Assembly (NCBI RefSeq): GCF_030269765.1
Contig: NZ_BSTX01000001.1
Span: forward strand, 1,059,273-1,123,272
DNA: 64,000 nt
Direction of reading: 5' to 3'
Source of the DNA: Actinorhabdospora filicis
GTDB lineage: Bacteria; Actinomycetota; Actinomycetes; Mycobacteriales; Micromonosporaceae
The position numbers were made by a program, and so were the translations under genes. Of this stretch, positions 8,283-17,035 are shown in pieces. The notes beneath the pieces are model-generated. The model saw only the letters and a program-made list of their open reading frames with translations. It had not been told where the DNA came from and made no database searches. How positions within the stretch are numbered: the first letter of the stretch is position 1; each line of letters opens with the position of its first letter.

Positions 8283-8516
8283 ATGCGCGCTCTCAACAAG
8301 TTCTCCGACAAGCTGCTCTCCGCGTTCGTCGGCAAGGCCGTCGCCGGCGCCTGCGTTCCGGAGAACGGCTCCAAGGGCTGGTACGACTGCGGTTCTTGTA
8401 AGTGCGAGGACGGCCAGCGCTGGATCAAGAAGCAGTGCGAGTACCGCGTGACCTGCTACGGCGGCACCGTCGACACCGGCGCCACGCGCTGCATCACCAC
8501 GCAGAACATCTGCTAG
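8283..8516 (+). CDS. Small Cys-rich peptide (8 cysteines), probable exported disulfide peptide
   Basis: A 77-residue product preceded by GGGAAGGAG at good spacing. Residues 1-23 (MRALNKFSDKLLSAFVGKAV then AGA) form an amphipathic helix instead of a classical Sec signal. The remainder carries eight cysteines at 24, 36, 39, 41, 52, 58, 70 and 77, the last being the C-terminal residue, which would allow four disulfides or other thiol modification. It is followed by a GC-rich hairpin and then a membrane-anchored CxxC thioredoxin-like protein, suggesting that its thiols are oxidised or reshuffled by that partner. Similar small Cys-rich proteins beside TlpA/MauD-like genes exist in actinobacteria; their function is unknown to me. 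Confidence 0.82.
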   Translation: MRALNKFSDKLLSAFVGKAVAGACVPENGSKGWYDCGSCKCEDGQRWIKKQCEYRVTCYGGTVDTGATRCITTQNIC

Positions 8517-8522
8517 CCGGGT

Positions 8523-8551
8523 GGGGCCGCGGCTCGTCCCGCCGCGGCCCC
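8523..8551 (+). terminator. Hairpin between the Cys-rich peptide and thioredoxin genes
   Basis: GGGGCCGCGG (8523-8532) pairs with CCGCGGCCCC (8542-8551) around a 9-nt loop, with no T-run. Lying 6 bp after the peptide stop and 60 bp before the thioredoxin start, it could partly terminate or protect the message so that peptide is made in excess over the enzyme. That is inference. Confidence 0.5.
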
Positions 8552-8612
8552 GCCTCTCCCGCCGGGGTTCGTCCCACCCCGGTGGCCGTCCCTCACGAAT
8601 CGGAAAGCAGCC

Positions 8613-9131
8613 GTGATCGCCACCCTCACCGCCGCCGTCGTCCTGCTGGCCGTGCTGACCGCCTTCCTCGGCGCGGTCCTGGCCCGGCTGGTCAAGCGCG
8701 TCCGTGAGCTGGAGCGGACGCTGTCCCCGCAGAGCTACCTCCCGGCGACCGGCGTCGAGGCCGCCGACTTCGCCGCCACCGACGCCGAGGGCCGCGAGCT
8801 GAGCGCCGCCGACCTGTCCGGCGAGACCGTGGTGGCGATGTTCGCCGCCGGGTGCCACTCCTGCCCGCCGCTGCTGGCCGAGCTGGCCGCCGCCCGCGCC
8901 GGGCGCGAGGCCGCCGAGACCCTCGTGTTCGTCTTCGACGGCGAGGACTCACCCGAGTCGGCCGAGCTCATGGCCACCGCCGGGACCTTCGCCCGCACCG
9001 CCCGCGTCCGCTACGGGACCGTGGCGCCCGCCTTCGGCGTCGACTCGTTCCCGGTGTTCCTGGCGATGCGGGACCGCACGATCACCGCCGCCGGGCACTC
9101 CCCCGACGAGCTGGGCGTCCTCGCCGCCTAG
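8613..9131 (+). CDS. Membrane-anchored thioredoxin-like (TlpA/MauD-type) thiol oxidoreductase
   Basis: A 172-residue protein with a GTG start. An N-terminal hydrophobic helix (about residues 3-26) is followed by KRVRELERT, so the thioredoxin domain should lie outside the membrane. The domain has FAATDAEGRELSAADLSGETVVAMF and the redox pair in AAGCHSCPPLL (Cys81, Cys84), a TlpA/MauD-like arrangement, and a cis-Pro region SFPVFL. It follows the 8-Cys peptide gene, which makes that peptide the likely substrate. MauE-like or other accessory genes often seen in such clusters are absent here. Its stop codon overlaps the convergent gene's stop on the sequence CTAG. Confidence 0.85.
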   Translation: MIATLTAAVVLLAVLTAFLGAVLARLVKRVRELERTLSPQSYLPATGVEAADFAATDAEGRELSAADLSGETVVAMFAAGCHSCPPLLAELAAARAGREAAETLVFVFDGEDSPESAELMATAGTFARTARVRYGTVAPAFGVDSFPVFLAMRDRTITAAGHSPDELGVLAA

Positions 9132-9967
9132 GCGACCTCGACGACCGCCCACATGCCCTGTGCGGTGTGGAACGCGCCGGTCTCGTGGTCGTGCGCCCAG
9201 CTCACCAGCGCGTAGCGGCCCGGCGCGAGCGGGACGTCCACGCTCAGCGCGCGTCCCGGCGACAGGACCACCGAGCCCTGCGGCGTCCCGGCGAAGGGAT
9301 AGGGCGAGGTGCGCATGTCGGTGAAGAAGGCCTGGACCTCGGCCCCACCGAAGCCGTCACGCAGGGGCATCAGGATCGCCTCGTTCATCTGCCCGCTCAG
9401 GTTGACCACCGCGAACGGCCGCCCGGCGGGCAGGCGCGCGGGGGCCGCGAAGCGTGCGCCCGACGGGGTGTCGTGGATCAGGACCAGCCCGGAGGCGTCG
9501 ACGGAGGCCGACGCGCGCGTGCCGCCCACGCGCAGTTCCCGGACGCGTGCGGCCAGCCCCGGGCGGCCGACGTCCTTGTAATCGATCAGGTGGTAGACGC
9601 CCCGGCTCAAGTCGGCGGTGAGCGTCCCGGTGTCGCCGTCGCGCAGGGCCGGGCCGCCGTAGGCGGTCACGTCGGCCTCCACCTCGCGCGCGGCCGCCAG
9701 GGCGTCCGGCCCGTCGGCGAAGGCGCGCGTGAGGTCGTCGAGATAGTCGCCCAGCGCGACGCCCGGCTTGAGGCGGACCAGGCCCGGCCACGCGCCCTCG
9801 GGGTCGTGGGCGGTGACGCGAATCGACACGCGTCCCCACGGCGCCGACACTGGGGCGGTGAGCCCGCCGGGGGTGACGGTGACGTCCACGGCGCTCGCGG
9901 CCGAGGCGGGGGCGGGGATCAGCACGGCGGCGGCGAGCGCGGCCAGGGCGAGGAGTGACTTCTTCAT
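9128..9967 (-). CDS. Secreted protein of unknown function
   Basis: A 279-residue protein with a clear Sec signal peptide (MKKSLLALAALAAAVLIPAP, cleavage after ASA near residue 22-24), so exported. The mature part alternates predicted beta strands (VDVTVTPGGL, WGRVSIRVTA) with a His-containing C-terminus (YALVSWAHDHETGAFHTAQG) that resembles cupredoxin-type beta sandwiches, without a complete copper-site set that I can verify. The start is set at the signal peptide; upstream in-frame codons are not protein-like. It ends on the same four bases as the convergent thioredoxin-like gene. No family assigned. Confidence 0.8.
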   Translation of the reverse strand: MKKSLLALAALAAAVLIPAPASAASAVDVTVTPGGLTAPVSAPWGRVSIRVTAHDPEGAWPGLVRLKPGVALGDYLDDLTRAFADGPDALAAAREVEADVTAYGGPALRDGDTGTLTADLSRGVYHLIDYKDVGRPGLAARVRELRVGGTRASASVDASGLVLIHDTPSGARFAAPARLPAGRPFAVVNLSGQMNEAILMPLRDGFGGAEVQAFFTDMRTSPYPFAGTPQGSVVLSPGRALSVDVPLAPGRYALVSWAHDHETGAFHTAQGMWAVVEVA

Positions 9968-10180
9968 GCCCCGCACGGTATGGACGCGGTTCGTGCCCGC
10001 GCGTCGTCCCGGAGTCGACACCTGCCGGGGGTCGCGTACGACCGGGGTCGCGGGGGCGGCCGCAACTTCGGCGGCAAGCGCTTCCCGAGGTCGAATTCAC
10101 GACAGCTATTGGGATTGCGCCCCCAAGTCGGTCGCGGCTCGTTAGCTTTCGAGTCAGTTCCAAGATCAACTGGGGGAACC

Positions 10181-10546
10181 ATGTCCAAGACCATGCGCCT
10201 CGTGGGGTGGGCCGTGGCCGTCGCGCTCGCGATCGCCGTGGCGCCACCGGCGTCGGCGGCCCTCACCGAGGACTCCTGCGATTCCGAGCGCTTCTGCGTG
10301 TGGAATCCCGATGGACGCAAACTGTCCCTGAGCAATGGCGCCTACGACCTCAACGAGACCGCGGGCGGCGTACTGAACGATGCGATCTCATGGGCGACGA
10401 ACAACTCCGGTTACACCTGGTGTCTGTACGCCGACGCCGGTTACCGGGGCGACTACCGGATCTACGCCAGCGGGTACGACGGCGACACCGACGAGTTCGG
10501 GTGGCAGGTCAGCTCGCTGCGGGCGGAGCCGTGGTACGGCTGCTGA
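10181..10546 (+). CDS. Secreted peptidase-inhibitor I36-type (beta/gamma-crystallin-like) protein
   Basis: A 121-residue exported protein. The signal peptide is residues 1-26 (ending PPASA). The mature part has four cysteines and the pattern FCVWNPDGRKLSLSNGAYDLN ... WCLYADAGYRGDYRIYASG, the Cys-containing Greek-key repeat of the I36 inhibitor (SMPI-like) family, which blocks metalloproteases. The sequence TGGGGGAACC before the ATG provides a weak ribosome-binding site. Its 3' end overlaps the convergent ArsR-type gene by 38 bp. Confidence 0.82.
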   Translation: MSKTMRLVGWAVAVALAIAVAPPASAALTEDSCDSERFCVWNPDGRKLSLSNGAYDLNETAGGVLNDAISWATNNSGYTWCLYADAGYRGDYRIYASGYDGDTDEFGWQVSSLRAEPWYGC

Positions 10547-11072
10547 CCGCACCCGAAGCCGATGCCGCCTCGTCCTTCATCGCGAAGGCGATGGCGGTGA
10601 CGCTGACGCGTTCGGCGCCGGGGGTGTGGGCGGGGACGGCGGACTCGTGGATGCGCCCGATGGCGGTCACGAGGCTGTCGTAGACCTCTTTCCACACCTC
10701 CGGTTCCAGCCACAGCTCGCCGTCCACGGCGAGCAGGGGCCGTCCGGTGGTGTGCGCGGGGACGCGCGCGCGGGCGGCGTTGGCCAGGCTCTCCACCAGC
10801 AGCGGGAGCCCGCCCTCGGCGGCCTGCTCGCTGAGGGGCAGGCCGTGGACGGCCTTGAAGAGGCGTTCGCGCCCGCCGCGCTTGGCGCGGACCTCGACGA
10901 GTTCGACGTAGCCGGTCTTGTCCAGGACCCGCAGGTGCTGGGTGGCCAGGCCGTGCCCGATGCCCAGGACGCGCGCGAGCTCGGCCGCCGACATCGGCTC
11001 CGCCCACATCAGCGAGAGCATGCGCAGGCGTACCGGGTGCGCGAGGGCGCGGAGCTTGGGAGAGGTGGCCAT
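10509..11072 (-). CDS. ArsR-type helix-turn-helix transcriptional regulator
   Basis: A 187-residue protein with an N-terminal winged HTH, LRALAHPVRLRMLSLMWAEP through AAELARVLGIGHGLATQHLRVLDKTGYVELVEV, then an alpha-helical C-terminal domain that could bind a ligand or dimerise. No thiol metal-binding motif is visible, so it is not a classical arsenic sensor. The ATG at 11072 is chosen because the HTH starts 5 residues later. It is divergent from the prolyl oligopeptidase gene with a 48-bp gap, so it probably regulates that gene and itself. Confidence 0.88.
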   Translation of the reverse strand: MATSPKLRALAHPVRLRMLSLMWAEPMSAAELARVLGIGHGLATQHLRVLDKTGYVELVEVRAKRGGRERLFKAVHGLPLSEQAAEGGLPLLVESLANAARARVPAHTTGRPLLAVDGELWLEPEVWKEVYDSLVTAIGRIHESAVPAHTPGAERVSVTAIAFAMKDEAASASGAVSSRTTAPPAAS

Positions 11073-11120
11073 CCGACCAGTGAACCAGACTCGCCCTCTA
11101 GACGTTGCTAGGGTGTCGGG

Positions 11121-13052
11121 ATGACCCACCCCGTCATCACCCGCTCCGAGGCCGTCGTGGAACGGCACGGCGTGCGGGTTCTGGACCCCTTCCGGATCCT
11201 GGAGGATCCCGCCCACCCCGAGACCGCCGCCTGGCAGGAGGCGCAGGACGCCCTTGCGGCGGCACGGTTCGCCGAGCTGGACACCGCCGGTCCGCTGCGG
11301 CTGCTGGCGTCGCTGGAGCGTCCGGCGATCGGCCTGCCGCGCGCCGGTGGCGACCGCCGGTTCCACACCCTGCGCGGGCCCGAGGACGAGCAGCCCGTGC
11401 TCATCGTCACAGTCGGTGGCGAGGAGCGGGTGCTGCTGGACCCGCTGGAGCTGGCCGCCGACGGGACCGTCGGCCTCGACGGCCACTCCCCCTCGCCCGA
11501 CGGGCGGCTCATCGCGGTGCACACCAGCCGGATGGGCGACGACCGGTGCGCCCTGCGCGTCCTGGACGTCGACAGCGGCGCCGAGGTCGACGCGCCCGAC
11601 CCGGTCGGCTGGGTCGGGGACGTGGCGTGGCTGCCGGACGCCTCGGCCTTCGTCTACTCCCGCGACGGCGAGCTGTGGCGGCACGCGCCGGGCACCCCGT
11701 GGGCCGACGACGTCCGCGTGCTGGCCGGGCAGGGCGTGCCCGGGGCGGAGTACCGGCTGTCGATCGCCGGGACGCGCCTGGCGGTGACGCTGGTGCACGG
11801 CTCGAACATCCGCTCCGACGTGTTCGTGCTCGACCTGGCCACCGGCGGGCGCACCGACGTCCACATCGGACGCGACGTGCTGTCCACGGCCTTCTTCGAC
11901 GCCGATGGGCGCCTGCTGCTGCTCACCACCGACGGCGCGCCCAACGGGCGGGTCGTGGAGGCCGGCGAGGAGGAGTGGCGCGACCTGATCCCGGAGTCGG
12001 GCGACGTCCTGTACGACGTGGCGGTGCTGGACGGCGGCGTCCTGGCCGCCCACCGGCACCACGTGGTGAGCCGCCTGACCCTGTACCCCGTGGACGGCCC
12101 GCCCGTGCCGGTCGCCCTGCCCGGCCCGGGCACCGCGCGGCTCGGCGGGAACGGGCTGGTGTCCTTCACCGACCCCGTCACGCCTCCGCACCTGCTGCGC
12201 CTGGACGGCACCCGGCTCGTCCCCGGCCCCGGCCCGGCGCCCGTGCCGGTCCCCGGCGTGGAGGTCCGGCAGGAGTTCGCGGTCTCGGCCGACGGCACGC
12301 GCGTCCCGATGTTCGTGCTCTCCCCGGCCGGCGCCGAGGGGCCGCTGCCGACGGTCGTGGAGGGCTACGGCGGCTGGGGCGTGTCCTGGCCGCCGGAGTA
12401 CCGCGCGCACCGGCTGGCGTGGGTACTGTCCGGCGGGCGGTACGCGTGGACGAACCTGCGCGGCGGCGGCGAGTACGGCGCCGAGTGGTTCCTGGGCGGG
12501 ATGCGCCGCGAGCAGCAGAACCCCATCGACGACTTCGTCGCCTGCGCCCGCCACCTGACCGACCTCGGCCTGACCAGCCCGGAGCTGCTGGCCGCCACCG
12601 GCGGCAGCAAGGGCGGCCTGACCGTCGGCGCGGCGATCACCCAGGCACCGGACCTGTACGCGGCGGCGGTGATGAACATGCCGATGCTGGACATGGTCCG
12701 CTACGAGGAGTACGGCGTCGGCGGGCAGTGGGTCGACGGCTTCGGCACCGCCGAGGACCCCGCGGACTTCGCCGCCCTGGTGGCGATCTCCCCGCTGAAC
12801 CGGATCCGGCCGGGCGTGCGCTACCCCTCGGCGCTGCTGACCGTCCTCGACCACGACACCCGCGTCGACCCCGCACACGCCCGCAAGCTCACCGCCGCGC
12901 TCCAGGACGCCGGGTCGAAGGCGGTCCTGCGCCGCAAGGCCGAATCCGGCCACGGCGGCTCCTCCGCCGGGCGCGCCCGCGACCTGCACGCCGACCACAT
13001 CGCGTTCCTGGCGGGCGAGCTCGGGCTGAAGGGAAATGTCGCAGGGGCCTGA
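11121..13052 (+). CDS. Prolyl oligopeptidase family serine peptidase (S9A)
   Basis: A 643-residue cytoplasmic peptidase. The N-terminal part (to about 390) is the repeat-built propeller with WLPDASAFVYSRDG-type blades. The C-terminal alpha/beta hydrolase domain holds the nucleophile Ser496 in ATGGSKGG, the acid in LDHDTRVDP (Asp579) and His611 in SGHGG. Such enzymes cut short proline-containing peptides. The length is near the family norm of 650-700. A -10-like TAGGGT lies 6 nt before the ATG, so the message is probably leaderless. It is divergent from the ArsR-type regulator. Confidence 0.95.
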   Translation: MTHPVITRSEAVVERHGVRVLDPFRILEDPAHPETAAWQEAQDALAAARFAELDTAGPLRLLASLERPAIGLPRAGGDRRFHTLRGPEDEQPVLIVTVGGEERVLLDPLELAADGTVGLDGHSPSPDGRLIAVHTSRMGDDRCALRVLDVDSGAEVDAPDPVGWVGDVAWLPDASAFVYSRDGELWRHAPGTPWADDVRVLAGQGVPGAEYRLSIAGTRLAVTLVHGSNIRSDVFVLDLATGGRTDVHIGRDVLSTAFFDADGRLLLLTTDGAPNGRVVEAGEEEWRDLIPESGDVLYDVAVLDGGVLAAHRHHVVSRLTLYPVDGPPVPVALPGPGTARLGGNGLVSFTDPVTPPHLLRLDGTRLVPGPGPAPVPVPGVEVRQEFAVSADGTRVPMFVLSPAGAEGPLPTVVEGYGGWGVSWPPEYRAHRLAWVLSGGRYAWTNLRGGGEYGAEWFLGGMRREQQNPIDDFVACARHLTDLGLTSPELLAATGGSKGGLTVGAAITQAPDLYAAAVMNMPMLDMVRYEEYGVGGQWVDGFGTAEDPADFAALVAISPLNRIRPGVRYPSALLTVLDHDTRVDPAHARKLTAALQDAGSKAVLRRKAESGHGGSSAGRARDLHADHIAFLAGELGLKGNVAGA

Positions 13053-13065
13053 TAGATGTCAGATC

Positions 13066-13404
13066 ATGACCGAATACATGATCTCGTTCAATGACGGGCA
13101 GATGATCATCTCGGACGCCGACCTCCCGGAGGTCGCAGCGGCCGCCGTCGCGGTCGTCCACGAGGCCAGGGCCGCGGGGGTCTGGGTCTTCGGCGGCGGT
13201 CTCCTCGACCCCGGGACGGCCAGCGTGGTGGCGGTCGACGGCACCGTCACCGACGGCCCCTTCGCCGACGCGAAGAACCACGTCGGCGGCTTCTCGGTCG
13301 TCGACGTCGCCACCCGCGAAGAAGCCCTGGAGTGGGCGGCGAAGCTGGCCGTGGCCTGCCGATGCGCACAGGAGGTACGGGCTTTCGCGCCGGACGCGAC
13401 CTAA
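13066..13404 (+). CDS. YCII/DGPF-domain protein
   Basis: A 112-residue protein with the ferredoxin-like YCII fold: N-terminal strand EYMISFNDG, then VDGTVTDGPFADAKNHVGGFSVVDVATREEALEWAAKLA. The TDGPF motif with the following His is the family's proposed active site. Actinobacterial members are often linked to ECF sigma factors, but none is nearby here. It starts 13 bp after the peptidase stop and may share its transcript. Function unknown beyond the fold. Confidence 0.88.
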   Translation: MTEYMISFNDGQMIISDADLPEVAAAAVAVVHEARAAGVWVFGGGLLDPGTASVVAVDGTVTDGPFADAKNHVGGFSVVDVATREEALEWAAKLAVACRCAQEVRAFAPDAT

Positions 13405-13419
13405 CGGTCGGCCGGTCGG

Positions 13420-13447
13420 GCCGACGTGCCCATCCGGGCACGTCGGC
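13420..13447. terminator. Hairpin terminator between convergent genes
   Basis: GCCGACGTGCCC (13420-13431) and GGGCACGTCGGC (13436-13447) make a perfect 12-bp stem with a 4-nt loop, 15 bp after the YCII stop and facing the convergent gene that ends at 13514. No T-run is present, as is usual for high-GC actinobacterial terminators. It could serve both strands. Confidence 0.7.
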
Positions 13448-13513
13448 GGCACCGGCGGTGGCCGCGCGCCACGCGGCCCTCGACGGCACCCGGGCGCCGG
13501 TGGCGAAGCGGCC

Positions 13514-13846
13514 CTACACGGCCCACACCGGCAGTCCCGCGAGCCAATCCGCCGCCTTCGCCGCCACCTCGCCCGGCTCCCCGGTCGCGGCGAAGGCGTG
13601 AGCGGTGGGCCGGTCGAAGGAGAAGACCTGGTTGTGCACCTCATCGCCGCGCACTCCCTCATCGCCGTGCACTCCCGCCTCGCCGGGGAACAGGCCCCGG
13701 TGGGTGCCCACTCCCCGGGTTCCGTCGCGGTACTCGATGTCCCGGGTGAGGCAGATCAGCGGCACGGCCCACGGGCGCTCACTCCACCCGGCGGTCATTC
13801 GGCCGAGCGCGGTGGCGAAGGCGGTACGCGTCCCACTCTCCGTCAC
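13514..13846 (-). CDS. Hypothetical protein downstream of tricorn protease
   Basis: A 110-residue reading frame from GTG 13846, 15 bp after the tricorn stop and in the same direction. The sequence shows AFATALGRMTAGWSERPWAVPLICL then a conserved-looking block EYRDGTRGVGTHRGLFPGEAG and a C-terminal helix AKAADWLAGLPVWAV, consistent with a small folded protein. It has no known motif, and its coding status rests on codon composition and operon position. Confidence 0.5.
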   Translation of the reverse strand: MTESGTRTAFATALGRMTAGWSERPWAVPLICLTRDIEYRDGTRGVGTHRGLFPGEAGVHGDEGVRGDEVHNQVFSFDRPTAHAFAATGEPGEVAAKAADWLAGLPVWAV

Positions 13847-13861
13847 CCGTGCTCAGCACCC

Positions 13862-16800
13862 TCACCCAACCGCCCTCGGCGGCAGCGGTGGCTGCCGCCG
13901 TACCGGCTTGGGCCGCACGTCGTGCTCGTAGGCCGGGCGTTCGGCCAGGTCCGCCAGGGCGCGCTCGATGCCCGCCGCGAGCTGGGGGTCGCGCCCGGCG
14001 GCGCGGTCGGCGGGGGTGAGCACGACCTCCAGGTCGGGGTCGACACCGTGCCCTTCCACGCCCCAGCCGACGGTGTCGAAGGACAGGGCCATGGCGGGCT
14101 GGGTGGTCGCGGAGCCGTCGGCGAGGACCTGCCGGTGGGTGCTGCCGACCACGCCGCCCCAGGTGCGGGTGCCGATGAGGGTCCCGAGCCCGAAGAGGCG
14201 GAAGGCCTGGGCGAAGATGTCGCCGTCGGAGCCGCAGAACTCGTTGACCAGGGCGACCAGGGGTCCGCGGGGTGACTCCAGCGGGTAGGGCTGGGTGCGT
14301 CCCTCGCGGAACTGGACCTGCCCGATGCGGCGGCGGGCGAGTTTCTCCAGCACCAGCGGCGACAGGTGGCCGCCGCCGTTGAAGCGGGCGTCCACGATCA
14401 GCGCCTCGCGCCAGTACTCCGACAGGTAGTGGCGCATGAAGGTGGCGTAGCCCTCCGGCATCATGTTCGGCAGGTGGACGTACCCGACGCGCCCGCCGGT
14501 CTCCTCGTGGACGCGGCGGCGGTTGGCCTCCACCCACTCGCGGTAGCGCAGCCCGGTCTCGTCGGCGAGGGGGACGACGGTGACGGGCCCGCGTCCGGCG
14601 ATGGTCAGCTCGACGGGCTTCCCGGCCTGCCCGACGAGCAGCTCGGGCGGGCCGCCGGTGGACACGGGACGCCCGTTGACCATGGTGATCTTGTCGCCGG
14701 GGACGATCCCGGCCGCGCGCAGCGGCGAGCCGCGCTCGGGGTTCCACGGGTCGCCGGGCAGGACGCGCTCGACGCTCCAGTCGGCGGCCCAGTCGACGCC
14801 GAGGTGGGCGGGCGCCTCGCGCAGGCCGTCGAGGGGCGGGGCGAACTCGGCGTAGCCGTGCGAGGTGGCCAGCTCGCCGTGCATCTCCATGATCAGGTCG
14901 TGCAGTTCGCGGCGGCTGCGCAGGCGCTCCAGCAGAGGCGCGTACCGCTCCCACACGCCGTCCCAGTCGATGCCGGACATGTCGGCGGTCCAGAAGTGCT
15001 CGCGCTGGGCGCGCCAGGCCTCGCGGAACATCTGCGGCCACTCGTCGGCGTCGCGGACGCGCGCGGTGATGCGGCCCAGGTCCAGGTACCCGGCCTCGCC
15101 TTCGCCGGAGGCGCCGGACGGCAGGACGCGGCGGCGGTCGCCGGAGCGGTACAGCATCGTCGAGCCGTCGCGGGAGACCTCGACGTCGGCGACGCGGTCG
15201 GCGATCTTGGTGAGCGCGGCGGTGGCGAAGTCGAGGCGCTCCAGGGTGTCGGCGACCGTCCCGGCCGGGCGGCGGCGGTCCAGCTGGTCGTGGGCGACAC
15301 CGGACAGCAGCAGCGCGCGCCCGCCCGGCAGGCCCAGGACGCGCTTGTAGCGCCCGTCGGGCACCGGGAAGCGGTGCACGCGCCCGGTGATGCCGTCCAG
15401 CTCGACGCCGGTGCCCTCGCGCTCGCCGGGCTCGAAGGGCGAGCCGAGGCCGGGCCGCAGCTCCACCGCGTAGGGCCGCGATCCCTTGAGGAAGGCCATG
15501 TCGAGGTGCAGGGCGTCGTAGACGGGCGCGAAGTCGCGGACGGAGACGAAGTACAGGTAGTGGCCGTCGGGGTCGAAGCTCGGCCGCGAGTCGTGCACGA
15601 GCCGTTCGGCGGCCGCGCTCCATTCGCCGGTGTCCACATTGCGCAGCCGGACGCTCGCGCGGGCCTCGCCCTCGGGTTCGGTGCCCTCTTCGGGGTACCG
15701 GTAGGCGATCCAGGAGCCGCCGGGGTGCCAGACGGCGTCCAGCAGGGCGCCGTGCGGGGACCGGTCCAGCTCGCGCACCGAGCCGTCCTCAAGGCCGACG
15801 AGGTGGAGGCGGTAGCGCTGGTCGGCGACGATCGCGCGCCGCCCGTCGGGGCTGACGGCGTACTCCACGATGGAGCCGAGATCGGCCTCCACGGCCGTCC
15901 ACGACTCGGTGGCCAGGGTGGTCAGCCGCTCCTCGGGACCGGCGTCGCAGGCGAGCGCGGCGATGGTGTCGCCGAGGTGGCGGACGGTGTGGTGGCGGGT
16001 GGCGGGGTCGCCGAGGCGCCGGACGGGCCCGGGCGCGACGGGGAGGTCGTAGAGCCCGCCGCGCACGGTGACCGCGACGCGCGTGCCGTCCGGGGAGAGG
16101 GTGGCGTCGCGGGCGTGGGCGGCGGCGTCGACGAGGCGCGGCGGGCGCGGCCCGAGGGCGATCTCGACGTCGATGCGGCGGGGGTGGCCGTCGGCGTCGG
16201 GGGTCTCGATGGCGTAGAGCTCGCCGCCGGCGTGGTAGACCAGCCGGGAGCCGTCGGTGGAGAGGCCGCGCGCGTAGAAGTCGTCGTGGTCGGTGTGGCG
16301 GCGCAGGCCGCCGTCGGCGCCGAGGCTGTAGACGTTGCCGGTGCCTTCATGGTCGGCGACGAAGAACAGCCGCCCGAAGGCCTCGACGGGCGCGCCGACG
16401 TTGCCGGGCAGGCCGGTGAGGACGCGGGCGGGGTCGCCGGTGCCGTGGGGGTCCCACCAGGTCTTGCCGGTGGCGCCGCCCCGGTAGCGCTTCCAGTAGG
16501 CGGGGTCGTACCAGCCGTGCCATACGAAGCGTTCCCCGGCGGCGGTGCCGCCGGTGCCGGCCGGGCGTGGCGCTCCGCCCTCGGCGGGCACCTCCCACAT
16601 GGCCAGGCCGACGGCGGCGGGGAGGGTGTAGCGCACGGCGGTGCCATCGGGCGTCCAGCCGAGCCAGGTCACCGCGGGCGCGCCCTGCCAGGTGAGCTGG
16701 GTGGTCTCGCCGGTGCCGGGGTGGTGGAGGTGGATCTCGGCGGTGCCGCGCGCGGTGGACACGAAGGCGAGGCGGGTGCCGTCCGGGGAGAAGGCGGACG

Positions 16801-16933
16801 GGCCGGTGGCGCGGCCGACGGTGAGCCGCTCGGCGCGGCCGCCCGCCAGTGGGACCCGCCAGAGGTCGTCATCGGCGCCGAAGACGACGGTGTCGCCGTG
16901 GACGGTGGGGAATCGCGGGTAGGGGCGCGGCAT
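13862..16933 (-). CDS. Tricorn protease homologue (S41 peptidase)
   Basis: A 1023-residue cytoplasmic protease that trims peptides released by the proteasome or other ATP-dependent proteases. From the N-terminus: a six-bladed propeller (FSPDGTRLAFVS and similar repeats), a second propeller, a helical C1 region, a PDZ domain (about 760-850; GIVPGDKITMVNGRPV) and the S41 core with the nucleophile Ser902 in EFCGSDGD followed by the oxyanion Asp. The length agrees with archaeal and Streptomyces tricorn (about 1070). A ribosome-binding site AGGAGG precedes ATG 16933. It is divergent from the Nei glycosylase gene. Confidence 0.95.
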   Translation of the reverse strand: MPRPYPRFPTVHGDTVVFGADDDLWRVPLAGGRAERLTVGRATGPSAFSPDGTRLAFVSTARGTAEIHLHHPGTGETTQLTWQGAPAVTWLGWTPDGTAVRYTLPAAVGLAMWEVPAEGGAPRPAGTGGTAAGERFVWHGWYDPAYWKRYRGGATGKTWWDPHGTGDPARVLTGLPGNVGAPVEAFGRLFFVADHEGTGNVYSLGADGGLRRHTDHDDFYARGLSTDGSRLVYHAGGELYAIETPDADGHPRRIDVEIALGPRPPRLVDAAAHARDATLSPDGTRVAVTVRGGLYDLPVAPGPVRRLGDPATRHHTVRHLGDTIAALACDAGPEERLTTLATESWTAVEADLGSIVEYAVSPDGRRAIVADQRYRLHLVGLEDGSVRELDRSPHGALLDAVWHPGGSWIAYRYPEEGTEPEGEARASVRLRNVDTGEWSAAAERLVHDSRPSFDPDGHYLYFVSVRDFAPVYDALHLDMAFLKGSRPYAVELRPGLGSPFEPGEREGTGVELDGITGRVHRFPVPDGRYKRVLGLPGGRALLLSGVAHDQLDRRRPAGTVADTLERLDFATAALTKIADRVADVEVSRDGSTMLYRSGDRRRVLPSGASGEGEAGYLDLGRITARVRDADEWPQMFREAWRAQREHFWTADMSGIDWDGVWERYAPLLERLRSRRELHDLIMEMHGELATSHGYAEFAPPLDGLREAPAHLGVDWAADWSVERVLPGDPWNPERGSPLRAAGIVPGDKITMVNGRPVSTGGPPELLVGQAGKPVELTIAGRGPVTVVPLADETGLRYREWVEANRRRVHEETGGRVGYVHLPNMMPEGYATFMRHYLSEYWREALIVDARFNGGGHLSPLVLEKLARRRIGQVQFREGRTQPYPLESPRGPLVALVNEFCGSDGDIFAQAFRLFGLGTLIGTRTWGGVVGSTHRQVLADGSATTQPAMALSFDTVGWGVEGHGVDPDLEVVLTPADRAAGRDPQLAAGIERALADLAERPAYEHDVRPKPVRRQPPLPPRAVG

Positions 16934-17035
16934 ATGGGCCTCCTGGCGATGTGGGGGCTTCGTCGGCGGCGGAGCCGCGTCCGGGAAAGAGTAGTTTTGC
17001 CGGGCACCGTCCGATAGCCCGATCATTGGAGCGCC

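Noticed and set aside
8283..9131. Methylamine dehydrogenase (mau) cluster
   Set aside because: The Cys-rich peptide lacks the tryptophan tryptophylquinone-forming pattern and length of the small subunit, and no large subunit or mauG is present; only the thioredoxin-like partner resembles MauD.
11105..13069. Long plus-strand Arg/Ala/Gly-rich frame overlapping the prolyl oligopeptidase gene
   Set aside because: It is a third-position shadow of the peptidase gene, whose catalytic triad is intact in the other frame.
14366..17017. Long plus-strand frame opposite the tricorn gene
   Set aside because: Antisense of a gene with clear propeller, PDZ and S41 motifs; composition is typical of high-GC shadow frames.
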